Below are positions 44,254 to 52,741 of a stretch of 64,000 bases of DNA, in pieces. Source of the stretch: Chryseobacterium sediminis (GTDB lineage Bacteria > Bacteroidota > Bacteroidia > Flavobacteriales > Weeksellaceae); NCBI RefSeq assembly GCF_008386505.1, contig NZ_VUNZ01000001.1, forward strand, positions 620,001 to 684,000, written 5' to 3'. Both the position numbers and the translations under genes were made by a program. The notes under the pieces are model-generated. The model had not been told where the DNA came from. It worked only from the letters and a program-made list of their open reading frames with translations, and searched no databases. Position 1 is the stretch's first letter, and each line of letters starts with the position of its first letter.

Positions 44254-44886
44254 TTAGAATTTGTAATTTACTCCTATCTGAAATACACTGTTTCTTACAG
44301 ATCCTGGTCTGCCATACCCATAAAGATATCTCTGTTGTTTTGCATTCACAATATCAGCTAGCCCTGCGGTATACCTCACATTCACACCAATATTTTTGGT
44401 AATATTATAACCGGCTCCCAATCCGATTCCGAAATCGAAGCTCTTGGTTGCGTTTTTAAGCTGTAAACTTCCGACATCATTTTTTAGTTCTGCCCCCATA
44501 AGGAAATTAAATTGAGGTCCGGCCTCTACATAAAAATTAGGAAGCGCTTTATACTGAAACATTACAGGAACGGAAATGTATTCTAAATTAAGTTTTGCAT
44601 TACTATCTCCTTTTTCTTTTGCCCCAACAGCGCTATACAATACTTCCGGCTGGATAGCGAAATCTTTTGCTACAGGAATATTCACAAAAACACCACCATA
44701 AAATCCTGCTTTTGATTTCATATCCATATTAGAAAGGGTAGAAACGTTTAACCCTGCTTTTAAACCGAATTTGATTTTAGAGGAAGAGGGTGCTGGCGAA
44801 GTTGTTTCAGCAGTTGATGTGGATGTGCTTTGAGCGAAAGCAAAAGTACCTGCAATAAGTGCCAGGCCTGGAAAAATCTTTTTCAT
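44254..44886 (-). CDS. PorT-like outer-membrane beta-barrel protein (paralog 4 of 5)
   Basis: 210 residues. Signal peptide MKKIFPGLALIAGTFAFAQ; the proline replaces leucine seen in the other copies. A Ser/Thr/Pro linker is followed by the same barrel strands: IKFGLKAGLNVSTLSNMDMK, GFYGGVFVNIPVAKDFAIQP, NLEYISVPVMFQYK, FYVEAGPQFNFLMG, FDFGIGLGAGYNI and FQIGVNYKF. The most divergent promoter motif of the array (TTCACGGCATATTGTTTG) is upstream at 44945-44928. Confidence 0.88.
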   Translation of the reverse strand: MKKIFPGLALIAGTFAFAQSTSTSTAETTSPAPSSSKIKFGLKAGLNVSTLSNMDMKSKAGFYGGVFVNIPVAKDFAIQPEVLYSAVGAKEKGDSNAKLNLEYISVPVMFQYKALPNFYVEAGPQFNFLMGAELKNDVGSLQLKNATKSFDFGIGLGAGYNITKNIGVNVRYTAGLADIVNAKQQRYLYGYGRPGSVRNSVFQIGVNYKF

Positions 44887-45049
44887 AGATTAGTTTTATT
44901 TTAAGTTGTTTAACGCTCGGAAAGCAACAAACAATATGCCGTGAACCCCCTTCAATAAAGACTTTATTATATCTTTAACAGAGTGAAAAATCAATAGTTT
45001 GGGATATATATTTAATGTTTTACCAAAGGATCAACACGTTACCATAAAA

Positions 45050-45080
45050 AAAGACCAGATTAAAAAATTAATCTGATCTT
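45050..45080 (-). terminator. Terminator after barrel paralog 5
   Basis: AAGA-CAGATTA (45051-45062) pairs with TAATCTG-TCTT (45069-45080) around one mismatch. A run of seven T residues follows on the minus strand, 38 bp after the stop at 45118. Confidence 0.85.
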
Positions 45081-45117
45081 TTCTATTGAATATAAAATTT
45101 GTTAGTGAATGTATAGC

Positions 45118-45753
45118 TTATTTAAATTTATAAGCCAATCCTACCTGGAATACATTGTTTCTGACAGCATCAGAACCGCTAGGTCTGTTTTTTGCAATAT
45201 CTGTTAAACCTGCAACATATCTTGCTGTAAGTCCAAGGTTCGGAGTGAAGTAATACCCAGCACCAAGACCAATACCAAAGTTGAATGTATTGAAATTGTC
45301 TTTGTAATTATCTGAAGTAGTAGAATCTCCGTTGGATTCATTTTTCAATTTGTTTTTAGCACTTACCATGAAACCGAATTCTGGTCCTGCCTCTACATAA
45401 AGATTAGGGATTAAATTATACTGGAACATCACTGGTACTGCAATATAATCTAACTTCGTAGAAGCTGAATATTTTGTTCCAAATGAAGTGAAATCTGATT
45501 TATTACCATATTGTGAATATAAAACCTCTGGCTGAACGCTGAATGAAGCTGCTAATGGAATGTTGGCAAATACACCTGCGTTGAATCCTATTTTAGATTT
45601 CTGATCATCAAGACCACTGTCTTTTGAAAGTGAAGATACGTTCATTCCCCCTTTTACCCCAAATGTTACTGGATTGGAAGATGTGTTTCCTGTCTGTTGA
45701 GCGAATGCGAATGTTCCTGCAGTTAACGCTAATCCTAAAATTAACTTTTTCAT
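45118..45753 (-). CDS. PorT-like outer-membrane beta-barrel protein (paralog 5 of 5)
   Basis: 211 residues. Signal peptide MKKLILGLALTAGTFAFAQ. Strands include VTFGVKGGMNVSSLSKD, GFNAGVFANIPLAASFSVQP, KLDYIAVPVMFQYN, LYVEAGPEFGFMVS, FNFGIGLGAGYYF and FQVGLAYKFK at the end. First in the array in the direction of transcription. Copy E of the promoter motif is at 45839-45854, identical to that of paralog 1. Confidence 0.88.
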   Translation of the reverse strand: MKKLILGLALTAGTFAFAQQTGNTSSNPVTFGVKGGMNVSSLSKDSGLDDQKSKIGFNAGVFANIPLAASFSVQPEVLYSQYGNKSDFTSFGTKYSASTKLDYIAVPVMFQYNLIPNLYVEAGPEFGFMVSAKNKLKNESNGDSTTSDNYKDNFNTFNFGIGLGAGYYFTPNLGLTARYVAGLTDIAKNRPSGSDAVRNNVFQVGLAYKFK

Positions 45754-45838
45754 AACTTTAATTTTTTTAATTTTACTCTTTCTTAATTTTAAATTTTACT
45801 ACTGTTCAGCATTTTTCAGTTGAACGCAGAGTATCTTT

Positions 45839-45854
45839 CAAATTGCTTGCCAAA
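45839..45854 (-). promoter_or_regulatory. Shared barrel-array promoter motif (copy E)
   Basis: TTTGGCAAGCAATTTG on the minus strand, 86 bp ahead of the paralog 5 start. TACTCTG 17 bp further on could serve as the -7 element. It is identical to copy A although the two genes are 3.8 kb apart, so it is either recently duplicated or under selection. Confidence 0.6.
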
Positions 45855-45881
45855 AATATTTTTTATGAGTAAAATCAATAA

Positions 45882-45910
45882 AAAAATCACTTAGTGTTTA
45901 AGTGATTTTT
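45882..45910. terminator. Terminator after aroB
   Basis: AAAAATCACTTA (45882-45893) pairs with TAAGTGATTTTT (45899-45910), 5-nt loop, with T-runs on both strands. It lies 122 bp after the aroB stop on the minus strand. Confidence 0.82.
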
Positions 45911-46031
45911 AATATATGCGACTGATTAATAATACATTGTGGTTTTAAATAAACATTTGTTTAGAAGGGGTCTAAATTGACAATTTTGTTAAAAACGACC
46001 TTTGAACCAAATTTATTTTACCTAAAAATAG

Positions 46032-47078
46032 TTAAGCATTATTCAATTTTCTATAAAAAGACAGAGATTCAAGGATATTTTCCTGGCTGCACTGATGGTC
46101 ATAAGTACAAGAGCCGATTCCGGAAAGCAGGGAAAAGTTGATTTTACTGTCTGTATTCTTTTTATCATTCAGTAATAATGCGGTGATATCTTCATCTTTA
46201 AAATCACTGATATCAAGGTAAGGATAGTATCTCTGAACATTTTCGATGATCGTATTTGCATCTGTTTCAGAAATAAGGTTCTCTAGATACGCCAAATGAG
46301 CTTCTGCAATCATTCCCATTGCCACCGCTTCCCCGTGAAGGATAGGATTCCCTTGCTGTAAACATAAACTTTCAACAGCGTGGCCTATGGTATGCCCGAA
46401 ATTCAAAGTTTTTCTGATATTCTGTTCGTGAAAGTCTTTATCTACAACATCCTGTTTGATATTCATAGAAGTCTGAATATGTGGAATTACTGTTTCTACC
46501 TCCAGTTTACGAACCTGAATCAGCTGGTTCCAATGATTTTTATCAGCAATTAGTCCATGTTTCAGCATTTCAGCGAATCCGCTTCTTAATTCTTTAAATG
46601 GTAATGTTTCTAAGAATTTTGGAAAAATAAAAATCTGTTCAGGGAAAGCGAAAGTGCCCACCATATTTTTATAGTGCATCAGATCAATACCCGTTTTTCC
46701 TCCTATGGAAGCATCACACATGGATAAAAGGGTAGTAGGAATGTTGATAAACTGTATCCCTCTTTTATAAGTAGATGCCACAAATCCGCCCATATCAGTA
46801 ATCACACCGCCACCAAGATTGATAACAAGTGCTTTTCTGTCTGCCTGCATTTCCGTAAGAATTTCCCAAAGCTGATTGGCAGTCTGGATATTTTTCATTT
46901 CTTCTCCGGCTTCAATCTCTAAAATTTCAAAGCCAAGGTCTGTTTCCATATTTCCTAAAAGAATAGGAAGACAGTACTCATGAGTGTTTTCATCAACAAG
47001 AATGAAAATTTTGCTGAAAGATTTTTCATGAAGAAACTCGTTAAGCTGAGAAAAATTATCGTTTAATATTGTTATCAT
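46032..47078 (-). CDS. aroB: 3-dehydroquinate synthase
   Basis: 348 residues. Second step of the shikimate pathway, turning DAHP into 3-dehydroquinate with NAD and a metal. The NAD-binding GGGVITDMGGFVASTYKRGI and TTLLSMCDASIGGKTG segments are present. Metal ligands are the glutamate in GFAEMLKHGLI and histidines in FGHTIGHAVES and HGEAVAMGM. It is divergent from the pseudouridine synthase gene with a 101-bp gap. Confidence 0.96.
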   Translation of the reverse strand: MITILNDNFSQLNEFLHEKSFSKIFILVDENTHEYCLPILLGNMETDLGFEILEIEAGEEMKNIQTANQLWEILTEMQADRKALVINLGGGVITDMGGFVASTYKRGIQFINIPTTLLSMCDASIGGKTGIDLMHYKNMVGTFAFPEQIFIFPKFLETLPFKELRSGFAEMLKHGLIADKNHWNQLIQVRKLEVETVIPHIQTSMNIKQDVVDKDFHEQNIRKTLNFGHTIGHAVESLCLQQGNPILHGEAVAMGMIAEAHLAYLENLISETDANTIIENVQRYYPYLDISDFKDEDITALLLNDKKNTDSKINFSLLSGIGSCTYDHQCSQENILESLSFYRKLNNA

Positions 47079-47157
47079 CTTCTAATATTTGTAAAGTTAA
47101 AATGTAAACTATAGTGCAAAGTTATGATTCTTAATTTTTAACTCGTAACTAAATTAC

Positions 47158-47165
47158 TATCTTTG
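47158..47165 (+). promoter_or_regulatory. -7 promoter box of the pseudouridine synthase gene
   Basis: TATCTTTG, an exact consensus match, 14 bp ahead of the ATG at 47180. The transcript would be nearly leaderless. Confidence 0.6.
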
Positions 47166-47179
47166 CAGAAATTTTTAGA

Positions 47180-48358
47180 ATGAGCAGAGATAATAATAAT
47201 TCAGACAGATCAAAGAGACCAAGAATTTCAACCAAGAAAAGTTCTGATGATTCTCGTGCTTCCAGATCTGGAAATTCTTCAGGATCAAAACCTTTTAAAA
47301 AACCTTTCTCTAAGGATGGAGGCAGACCGGCTCCGGAACATAGAGGGTCCAACTCAAAATTCGACAAAAAACCTTTCAAGAGAAATACAGACAGTTCTGA
47401 AGGTTTTGGCGAAGATATGGGTTCAAAATCTGAAAGAAAACCTTACATCACGAATAAAAGTGAGAGTTTTGAAAGAAAATCTTTCGGAAAACCCAAAAGA
47501 GGAGGAAAAAGCTTTGATACAAGAGATAAATATGAAAGAGGTAGTCTGAAATATGGCAGAAGACCCTCTAATGGTGAGGAAAGAGATGACAGAGCAAAAT
47601 CTTTTGTACAAAAAAGAAGGTTAAACAAAATTGACAAAGATGTTCATAAAGACACTATCCGTCTAAATAAGTATATTGCCAATTCAGGAATCTGCAGTAG
47701 GAGAGAAGCTGATGATCTTATTACTCAGGGGCTGGTAGAGGTAAACGGAAAAGTAGTCAATGAAATGGGCTATCAGGTACAGAAAACTGACAGAGTAGTT
47801 TTTGACGGACAAAATATTACTCCGGAAAAACCGGTTTATGTGCTTTTGAATAAACCAAAAGGGTACATTTCTACGACGAAAGATGACAAAGCGAGAAAAA
47901 CAGTAATGGATCTTGTAGCGAATGCTTCTCCTTACAGAGTTTTCCCGGTTGGAAGACTAGACCGTTCCACAACGGGGGTTATTTTATTGACCAATGACGG
48001 ACACATGACTAAAAAATTGACGCATCCATCTTTTGATGCTAAAAAGATTTACCATGTAACGTTAGATAAAAAGCTTACAGGGGAAGATCTACGTCTTATT
48101 GCAGAAGGAATCCGTCTTGATGAAGGTGTAGCAGTTGTTGATCAGATTTCGTACATTGAAGGAAAGCCTAAAAATGAGATCGGAATTGAGATTCATATTG
48201 GATGGAACCGTGTTATCAGAAGAATATTCCAACGATTAGGGTACGAAGTAGAAGCTTTAGACAGAGTAATGTTTGCAGGATTAACGAAGAAGAATATCAA
48301 GAGAGGACACTGGAGAATCCTTACAGAACTGGAAGTGAATAACCTTAAAATGCTTTAA
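47180..48358 (+). CDS. RluB/RsuA-family rRNA pseudouridine synthase with long basic N-terminal tail
   Basis: 392 residues. The first 150 or so are a disordered, Ser/Lys/Arg/Gly-rich tail (repeats of KKPFKR, RKSFGKP, RRPSNGEE kind) that probably binds RNA. An S4 domain follows (IRLNKYIANSGICSRREADD) and then the catalytic domain with the aspartate in FPVGRLDRSTTGVILLTNDG and the LNKPKGYISTTKD strand. The family converts a single uridine in rRNA to pseudouridine. RluB or RluE-type is likely, but the target site is not readable. The tail uses the same codon style as the core, so it is not a frameshift artefact. Confidence 0.9.
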   Translation: MSRDNNNSDRSKRPRISTKKSSDDSRASRSGNSSGSKPFKKPFSKDGGRPAPEHRGSNSKFDKKPFKRNTDSSEGFGEDMGSKSERKPYITNKSESFERKSFGKPKRGGKSFDTRDKYERGSLKYGRRPSNGEERDDRAKSFVQKRRLNKIDKDVHKDTIRLNKYIANSGICSRREADDLITQGLVEVNGKVVNEMGYQVQKTDRVVFDGQNITPEKPVYVLLNKPKGYISTTKDDKARKTVMDLVANASPYRVFPVGRLDRSTTGVILLTNDGHMTKKLTHPSFDAKKIYHVTLDKKLTGEDLRLIAEGIRLDEGVAVVDQISYIEGKPKNEIGIEIHIGWNRVIRRIFQRLGYEVEALDRVMFAGLTKKNIKRGHWRILTELEVNNLKML

Positions 48359-48368
48359 TATAATGATG

Positions 48369-48539
48369 AATTATGAGTTATAAATGATGAATGACAGATT
48401 CCAGGTTTTTAACTTATTTCATTCTTTTAAAAAGTACATTTAAGTATAAAAAACAAAAAAGCGCAGAAAGTAATTCTGCGCTTTTTTTATATCAGTTTAT
48501 GAGTTTTATTATTACTATAATAATTCATAACTCATAATT
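48369..48539. repeat. Inverted repeat flanking a terminator
   Basis: AATTATGAGTTAT (48369-48381) and its exact complement ATAACTCATAATT (48527-48539) lie 145 bp apart, on either side of the terminator at 48456-48487. The words look like the AT-rich dispersed repeats seen between convergent genes in this phylum. Confidence 0.5.
48456..48487. terminator. Bidirectional terminator between convergent genes
   Basis: AAAAAGCGCAGAA (48456-48468) pairs with TTCTGCGCTTTTT (48474-48486), 5-nt loop, T-runs on both strands. It ends both the pseudouridine synthase gene and pncA. Confidence 0.93.
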
Positions 48540-48551
48540 TATAATTAACTC

Positions 48552-49157
48552 TTATCCCAAAACTGTCACCCCTTTTTCAATCATCTCGTAGATGGCATCT
48601 CTGGCATTGTCTGGTTTTACGTTTACAGCACGTGTTCCGTTGAAATGAAGACAAGTAACATATCCGTTGGCCACAGCATCCTGAGCAGTGAATTTCACGC
48701 AATAGTCTAGTGCCAGTCCTACGATTTCTACCAATTGGATATCATGATATTTTAAGAAATCATCCAATCCGGTTTTCATAAAATGATTATTATCCTGGAA
48801 ACCGCTGTAGCTGTCGATTTCAATATTTTTCCCTTTTTGTATAATATGAGTTACTTTATCTCTGTTCAGATCTTTGTGGAATTCTGCTCCGAAAGTTCCC
48901 TGAATGCAGTGATCCGGCCACATAAACTGTGGAACACCATTTAAAATAATACTTTCTCCAACCTGTCTGCCATTGCTGCTTGCAAAACTTTTGTGGCCTG
49001 CAGGATGCCAGTCCTGTGTAAGAACCACCTGATCATATGCATTTTCCTCCATCAGGAGATTGATGTACGGGATAATTTCGCTGGATCCAGGGACTGCAAG
49101 GGCTCCGCCTTCACAAAAATCATTCTGTACATCGACTATTATTAACGCTTTTTTCAT
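48552..49157 (-). CDS. pncA: Nicotinamidase
   Basis: 201 residues. Hydrolyses nicotinamide to nicotinate for NAD salvage. Catalytic triad residues are in IIVDVQNDFCEGG (aspartate) and LALDYCVKFTAQDA (nucleophilic cysteine), with the lysine in the central part. The metal site is TQDWHPAGHKSF, and WPDHCIQGTFGAEF is also typical. It is convergent with the pseudouridine synthase gene and divergent from the DEAD-box helicase gene. Confidence 0.95.
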   Translation of the reverse strand: MKKALIIVDVQNDFCEGGALAVPGSSEIIPYINLLMEENAYDQVVLTQDWHPAGHKSFASSNGRQVGESIILNGVPQFMWPDHCIQGTFGAEFHKDLNRDKVTHIIQKGKNIEIDSYSGFQDNNHFMKTGLDDFLKYHDIQLVEIVGLALDYCVKFTAQDAVANGYVTCLHFNGTRAVNVKPDNARDAIYEMIEKGVTVLG

Positions 49158-49345
49158 ATTTTGATTTCTCGAATTTTTGATAAATTTACAAAACTAATCT
49201 TCAAAAACTTGTCCAAACCCTAATTATCGGACAAATCGGCAAAATAAATTTTTATGGCTGATAAAATGAGTGAGGAGGCATTAAAATCATTAAACTTTGT
49301 TTACAGAGTATTGCATTTTGAGATATAAACCAAATCTCAATAGCG

Positions 49346-49353
49346 TATCTTTG
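49346..49353 (+). promoter_or_regulatory. -7 promoter box of the DEAD-box helicase gene
   Basis: TATCTTTG, an exact match to TAnnTTTG, 18 bp ahead of the ATG at 49372. Confidence 0.55.
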
Positions 49354-49371
49354 CAGTAAATAAGTATCTTT

Positions 49372-50514
49372 ATGTCATTTGAATCGTTAGGATTATCACA
49401 CAATATTATTCGTTCTGTTAACAAACTGGGGTATTTAAAACCATTTCCAATACAGGAGCAGGCGGTTCCTGTCATTCTGCAGGGGAAAGATCTGATGGGA
49501 ATTGCACAGACAGGTTCCGGAAAAACAGCTTGTTTTGTAATGCCGATTTTAGAAAAATTACAGAATTCGGAAGTTAAAAAAGACCGTAATGTACAGGTTT
49601 TAATATTGGTTCCTACACGTGAACTGGCGATTCAGATCGATGAAGTTTTCAGGGCTTTTACAGAAAATCTAAAGCGGGAGGTACGTACAATGGCCGTTTA
49701 TGGAGGTGTTTCTATCAATCCGCAGATGAAAGGAATGTTTGGAGTAGAAGTTCTTATTGCAACTCCCGGACGTTTATTAGACTTAATTGATCATAATGCA
49801 TTGAGTATTTCAGGAATCCAACATTTGGTAATTGATGAGGCGGATAAAATGTTTCAGCTGGGCTTTGGTGAAGAAATGAATAAACTTTTTGCAATGATGC
49901 CTGTGGTGAAACAAACGACTTTATTTTCGGCAACATTAAATGATAAGGTTTCCGAAATGAAAGAACGTCTTTCTATTAACCCTACCATTATCGAAATAAA
50001 AAAAGAAGAAGTTGAGATTGATAATATTGAACAACTTGCATATCATGTTTCTCCTGAAAATAAAGGTCCTTTTCTGCGTTACTTAATTAAAGAAAAGAAA
50101 GTGGAAAAGGCTTTGATTTTTGTCTCGTCTACAAGGTCAGCAGATAATCTGGTGGAAAAACTTAAAAAGAATAAAATTAAAGCGGTGGCTATTCACAGTC
50201 AGAAATCACAAGGAGCCCGCAGAAATAATCTAGAAGAGTTTAAAGTAAACGGAGCCCAGATTCTGGTGGCAACAGACCTGATTGGGCGTGGAATTCACAT
50301 TGAGGCATTACCATGCGTAATTAATTATGAATTGCCGCGTTCACCTTTAGATTATATTCACCGTATCGGTAGAACAGGGCGTGCTAATGAGAAAGGAACA
50401 GCCATTAGTATTCTGACGGATGATGAATTGCAGCATTTCAGGGTGATTCAGAAGAAAATGGGCAGAAAAGTTACTCTGCAAAGAACAGAAGGTATTGATT
50501 TACATGGATATTAA
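49372..50514 (+). CDS. DEAD-box RNA helicase
   Basis: 380 residues, the minimal two-RecA-domain core without a long C-terminal tail. All motifs are visible in order: Q motif (FPIQEQA), motif I AQTGSGKT, Ia PTRELAIQ, Ib TPGRLLD, II DEAD, III SAT, then IV, V ATDLIGRGIHIEALP and VI HRIGRTGRA. It unwinds short RNA duplexes, typically in ribosome assembly or RNA decay and often more so in the cold. The 'RhlE-like' type is the closest by layout. A terminator follows. Confidence 0.94.
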   Translation: MSFESLGLSHNIIRSVNKLGYLKPFPIQEQAVPVILQGKDLMGIAQTGSGKTACFVMPILEKLQNSEVKKDRNVQVLILVPTRELAIQIDEVFRAFTENLKREVRTMAVYGGVSINPQMKGMFGVEVLIATPGRLLDLIDHNALSISGIQHLVIDEADKMFQLGFGEEMNKLFAMMPVVKQTTLFSATLNDKVSEMKERLSINPTIIEIKKEEVEIDNIEQLAYHVSPENKGPFLRYLIKEKKVEKALIFVSSTRSADNLVEKLKKNKIKAVAIHSQKSQGARRNNLEEFKVNGAQILVATDLIGRGIHIEALPCVINYELPRSPLDYIHRIGRTGRANEKGTAISILTDDELQHFRVIQKKMGRKVTLQRTEGIDLHGY

Positions 50515-50530
50515 TTATTAATTATAAATA

Positions 50531-50565
50531 AAAAGGTTTCAGTTTATACAATTGAAACCTTTTTT
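50531..50565 (+). terminator. Terminator after the helicase gene
   Basis: AAAAGGTTTCA (50531-50541) pairs with TGAAACCTTTT (50553-50563), 11-nt loop, T-run on the plus strand. Confidence 0.9.
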
Positions 50566-50733
50566 GATGATGAATCGGTACCACAAAAATCATTATCGGT
50601 ATAATTAATGCTTTATTCACTTTGAATTGTTGAATTTTTGATAAATTCGCACAGCCTGATATGCGCTAATTATCCTGATCAATAATGATTGGAAAAATCC
50701 GCAATTAATTAAAAAAATTAAAACCCTTGAACA

Positions 50734-51270
50734 ATGAGTGATTTAGAGAAAAAGAAGTTTCCGATAGGCCCGTTTGAAGCTCCCGAAAACATATGCGATA
50801 CGACATTGGATACTTACATCAAAGTAATCAAAGATTTTCCGGGCAGGCTAAAAAATCTCATTGAACATTTTACGGACGATCAATTGGATACTCCTTACAG
50901 AGAAGGAGGCTGGACGGTAAGACAGCTTGTAAACCACCTTTCAGACAGTCATATGAATAGTTTCATACGCTTTAAGCTGGCTCTTACTGAAGATAATCCT
51001 ACCATAAAACCTTATGATGAAGCCAAATGGGCAGAGCTTCAGGACAGTTTTCATATGCCTGTAAAACCGGCTATGAGAATGTTGAAAGGGACACACCAAA
51101 GATGGGTTGTACTCCTTAAAAGTCTTACAAATAAACAATTTGAAAGAACTTTTCATCATCCGGAGCATCAACGAGATTATAATCTAAGAGACAGCCTTGC
51201 TTTATACGTTTGGCATTGTAACCATCATTTTGCTCATATTGAAAATCTGAAGAAAGAAAAAGGTTGGTAA
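50734..51270 (+). CDS. YfiT/DinB-superfamily protein, putative bacillithiol transferase
   Basis: 178 residues. Matches the YfiT/BstA type: FPIGPFEAPENI start, GGWTVRQLVNHLSDSHMNSF (first metal histidine), PAMRMLKGTHQRWVVLLKSL and WHCNHHFAHIENLKK (two further histidines). Proteins of this kind transfer thiols such as bacillithiol to electrophiles. The gene opens a tightly spaced operon with DUF1569, YtxJ and Crp genes; YtxJ is also tied to bacillithiol, which supports this role. Confidence 0.85.
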   Translation: MSDLEKKKFPIGPFEAPENICDTTLDTYIKVIKDFPGRLKNLIEHFTDDQLDTPYREGGWTVRQLVNHLSDSHMNSFIRFKLALTEDNPTIKPYDEAKWAELQDSFHMPVKPAMRMLKGTHQRWVVLLKSLTNKQFERTFHHPEHQRDYNLRDSLALYVWHCNHHFAHIENLKKEKGW

Positions 51271-51725
51271 GAAAGCGTCTTAATAATCCCATATATTATA
51301 AGGAAATTGTAACCCGAATTTCCATGTTATCTGAAAATTCCTCAGGGAAATGGGGAAAAATGAACGTATGTCAGATGCTGAAGCACTGTGATCTGGTTCT
51401 TCAGGTAGCGTTGAAAAAAGTGGAACTTCCCCGTATTAATATTGTCTATAAGACAATAGGGGTCTTCACTAAAGCGGAAATGTATGTCTTTAATAATGGA
51501 ATTCCCAGAAACATGCCTACTTTTCAAAAACTAATCGTTAATTTTGAGTGTGATTTTGATGCATCAAAAACCAGTCTGCTGAAAACGCTGGAGGAGTTTC
51601 GGGAAGCTTGTGAAAAAAGCAACCTGCCGGATCATCACAGATTATTCGGAAACATGACTGAAAAAGACTGGACATTTTTAGAATATAAACATCTTGATCA
51701 CCATCTAAAACAATTTAATGTATGA
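51264..51725 (+). CDS. DUF1569 (DinB-like) protein, TTG start
   Basis: 153 residues. Family features are SGKWGKMNVCQMLKHCDLV near the N-terminus and FLEYKHLDHHLKQF at the end, with histidines placed as in DinB four-helix bundles. The TTG at 51264 is the probable start: the family needs the NPIYYKEIVTRI helix, and the first ATG (51324) would remove it. The start overlaps the upstream gene by 7 bp, so translation may be coupled. The function is unknown. Confidence 0.8.
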   Translation: MVRKRLNNPIYYKEIVTRISMLSENSSGKWGKMNVCQMLKHCDLVLQVALKKVELPRINIVYKTIGVFTKAEMYVFNNGIPRNMPTFQKLIVNFECDFDASKTSLLKTLEEFREACEKSNLPDHHRLFGNMTEKDWTFLEYKHLDHHLKQFNV

Positions 51726-52102
51726 GTTTTTTTGATAAAATATTCGGTGGAAAAAACGAAACCCAAGACCAAAAAACATTCTGGAAAAAGATAGAGTCTG
51801 AAGAAGACCTTACAAAAGCTATAGAAGACTCTTTTCAGAATAGAATTGCTATATTTAAACATTCAACAAGCTGTTTTATCAGCAGAACTGTACTGAAGAA
51901 CTTTGAAAAAGAAGTTGAAAATTCAGAGCAGCCGGTCAATGTATATTACCTTGATCTGTTAGCTCACAGACCTGTTTCCAATAAAATAGCGGCAGATTTT
52001 GAAATAAGACATGAAAGCCCGCAGCTGATTGTAATAGAGAACGGAAAACCTGTAAACAATGCTTCACACCAGGATATTTCTTTAAGCCAGATTGTATCAT
52101 GA
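51722..52102 (+). CDS. ytxJ: Bacillithiol-system monothiol redox protein YtxJ
   Basis: 126 residues. Thioredoxin-fold protein with the monothiol site FKHSTSCFISR; the usual family site is SCPISR, so phenylalanine replaces proline here. NVYYLDLLAHRPVSNKIAADFEI (helix before the cis-proline) and ESPQLIVIENGKPV follow. YtxJ-type proteins are thought to remove bacillithiol from mixed disulfides. The start overlaps the previous stop by 4 bp and the stop overlaps the next start by 4 bp. Confidence 0.85.
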   Translation: MSFFDKIFGGKNETQDQKTFWKKIESEEDLTKAIEDSFQNRIAIFKHSTSCFISRTVLKNFEKEVENSEQPVNVYYLDLLAHRPVSNKIAADFEIRHESPQLIVIENGKPVNNASHQDISLSQIVS

Positions 52103-52695
52103 AGAATATAAATGATTATTTAGCCAAAGTTTTAAATGTTCCCCTTCAAAATGTGAACACCTGCAGTCTGCACTATGAAGTAAAGAAAATTCCTAAAAAT
52201 CAGTTTCTTCTTCAGTACGGCGAAATATGCAGACATATATTCTTTGTAGAAAAAGGACTGCTGAAAATGTATTCCATTGATAAAAACGGGAAAGAACATA
52301 TTATACAGTTTGCTCCTGAAAGCTGGCTGATTTCTGACCGAAGCAGTCTTTATTTCAATGAAAAATCCATTTATTATATAGAAGCGGTTGAAGATTCAGA
52401 AATTCTGTTTTTACATCCTGATTTCTTTAATAAGCTGGTAGAACAGTTTCCAAACAGTATTGAAAGAAGTGATTTCCTTCTTCAGAAACATATCAGAAGT
52501 CTTCAAAACAGGATCAACTCTTTGCTTGGGGAAACTGCTGAAGAAAGATATATGAAATTTATTAAAATGTATCCGGATTTACTGCTGAGAGTTCCGCAAT
52601 GGATGATTGCTTCTTACCTTGGAATTACTCCTGAGAGTCTGAGCCGTGTAAGAAAAGAACTGGCGAGAAAAAATTTCGTTCCGGATAATAAATAA
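52099..52695 (+). CDS. Crp/Fnr-family transcription regulator
   Basis: 198 residues. A cNMP-binding-like beta-roll (about 25-120: HIFFVEKGLLKMYSIDKNGK, EAVEDSEILFLHPDFF) is followed by a helix-turn-helix (about 165-195: PQWMIASYLGITPESLSRVR). The phosphate-binding residues of CAP are not conserved, so the ligand is unknown. It overlaps ytxJ by 4 bp, so it probably regulates or responds with the thiol-related operon. A terminator for the convergent gene follows. Confidence 0.9.
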   Translation: MKNINDYLAKVLNVPLQNVNTCSLHYEVKKIPKNQFLLQYGEICRHIFFVEKGLLKMYSIDKNGKEHIIQFAPESWLISDRSSLYFNEKSIYYIEAVEDSEILFLHPDFFNKLVEQFPNSIERSDFLLQKHIRSLQNRINSLLGETAEERYMKFIKMYPDLLLRVPQWMIASYLGITPESLSRVRKELARKNFVPDNK

Positions 52696-52700
52696 AAAAA

Positions 52701-52732
52701 GGCTGGAAGATTATAATTTCCATCTTCCAGCC
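52701..52732 (-). terminator. Terminator after the MocR gene
   Basis: Perfect 10-bp stem GGCTGGAAGA (52701-52710) / TCTTCCAGCC (52723-52732). A run of seven T residues follows on the minus strand. The plus strand lacks a T-run, so it serves the minus-strand gene. Confidence 0.9.
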
Positions 52733-52741
52733 CCTATCTAC

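Noticed and set aside
47247..47637. Several long alternative frames over the start of the pseudouridine synthase gene
   Set aside because: They arise from the repetitive Ser/Lys/Arg-rich codons of the disordered tail. The main frame is continuous from the promoter to the S4 domain, so there is no frameshift.
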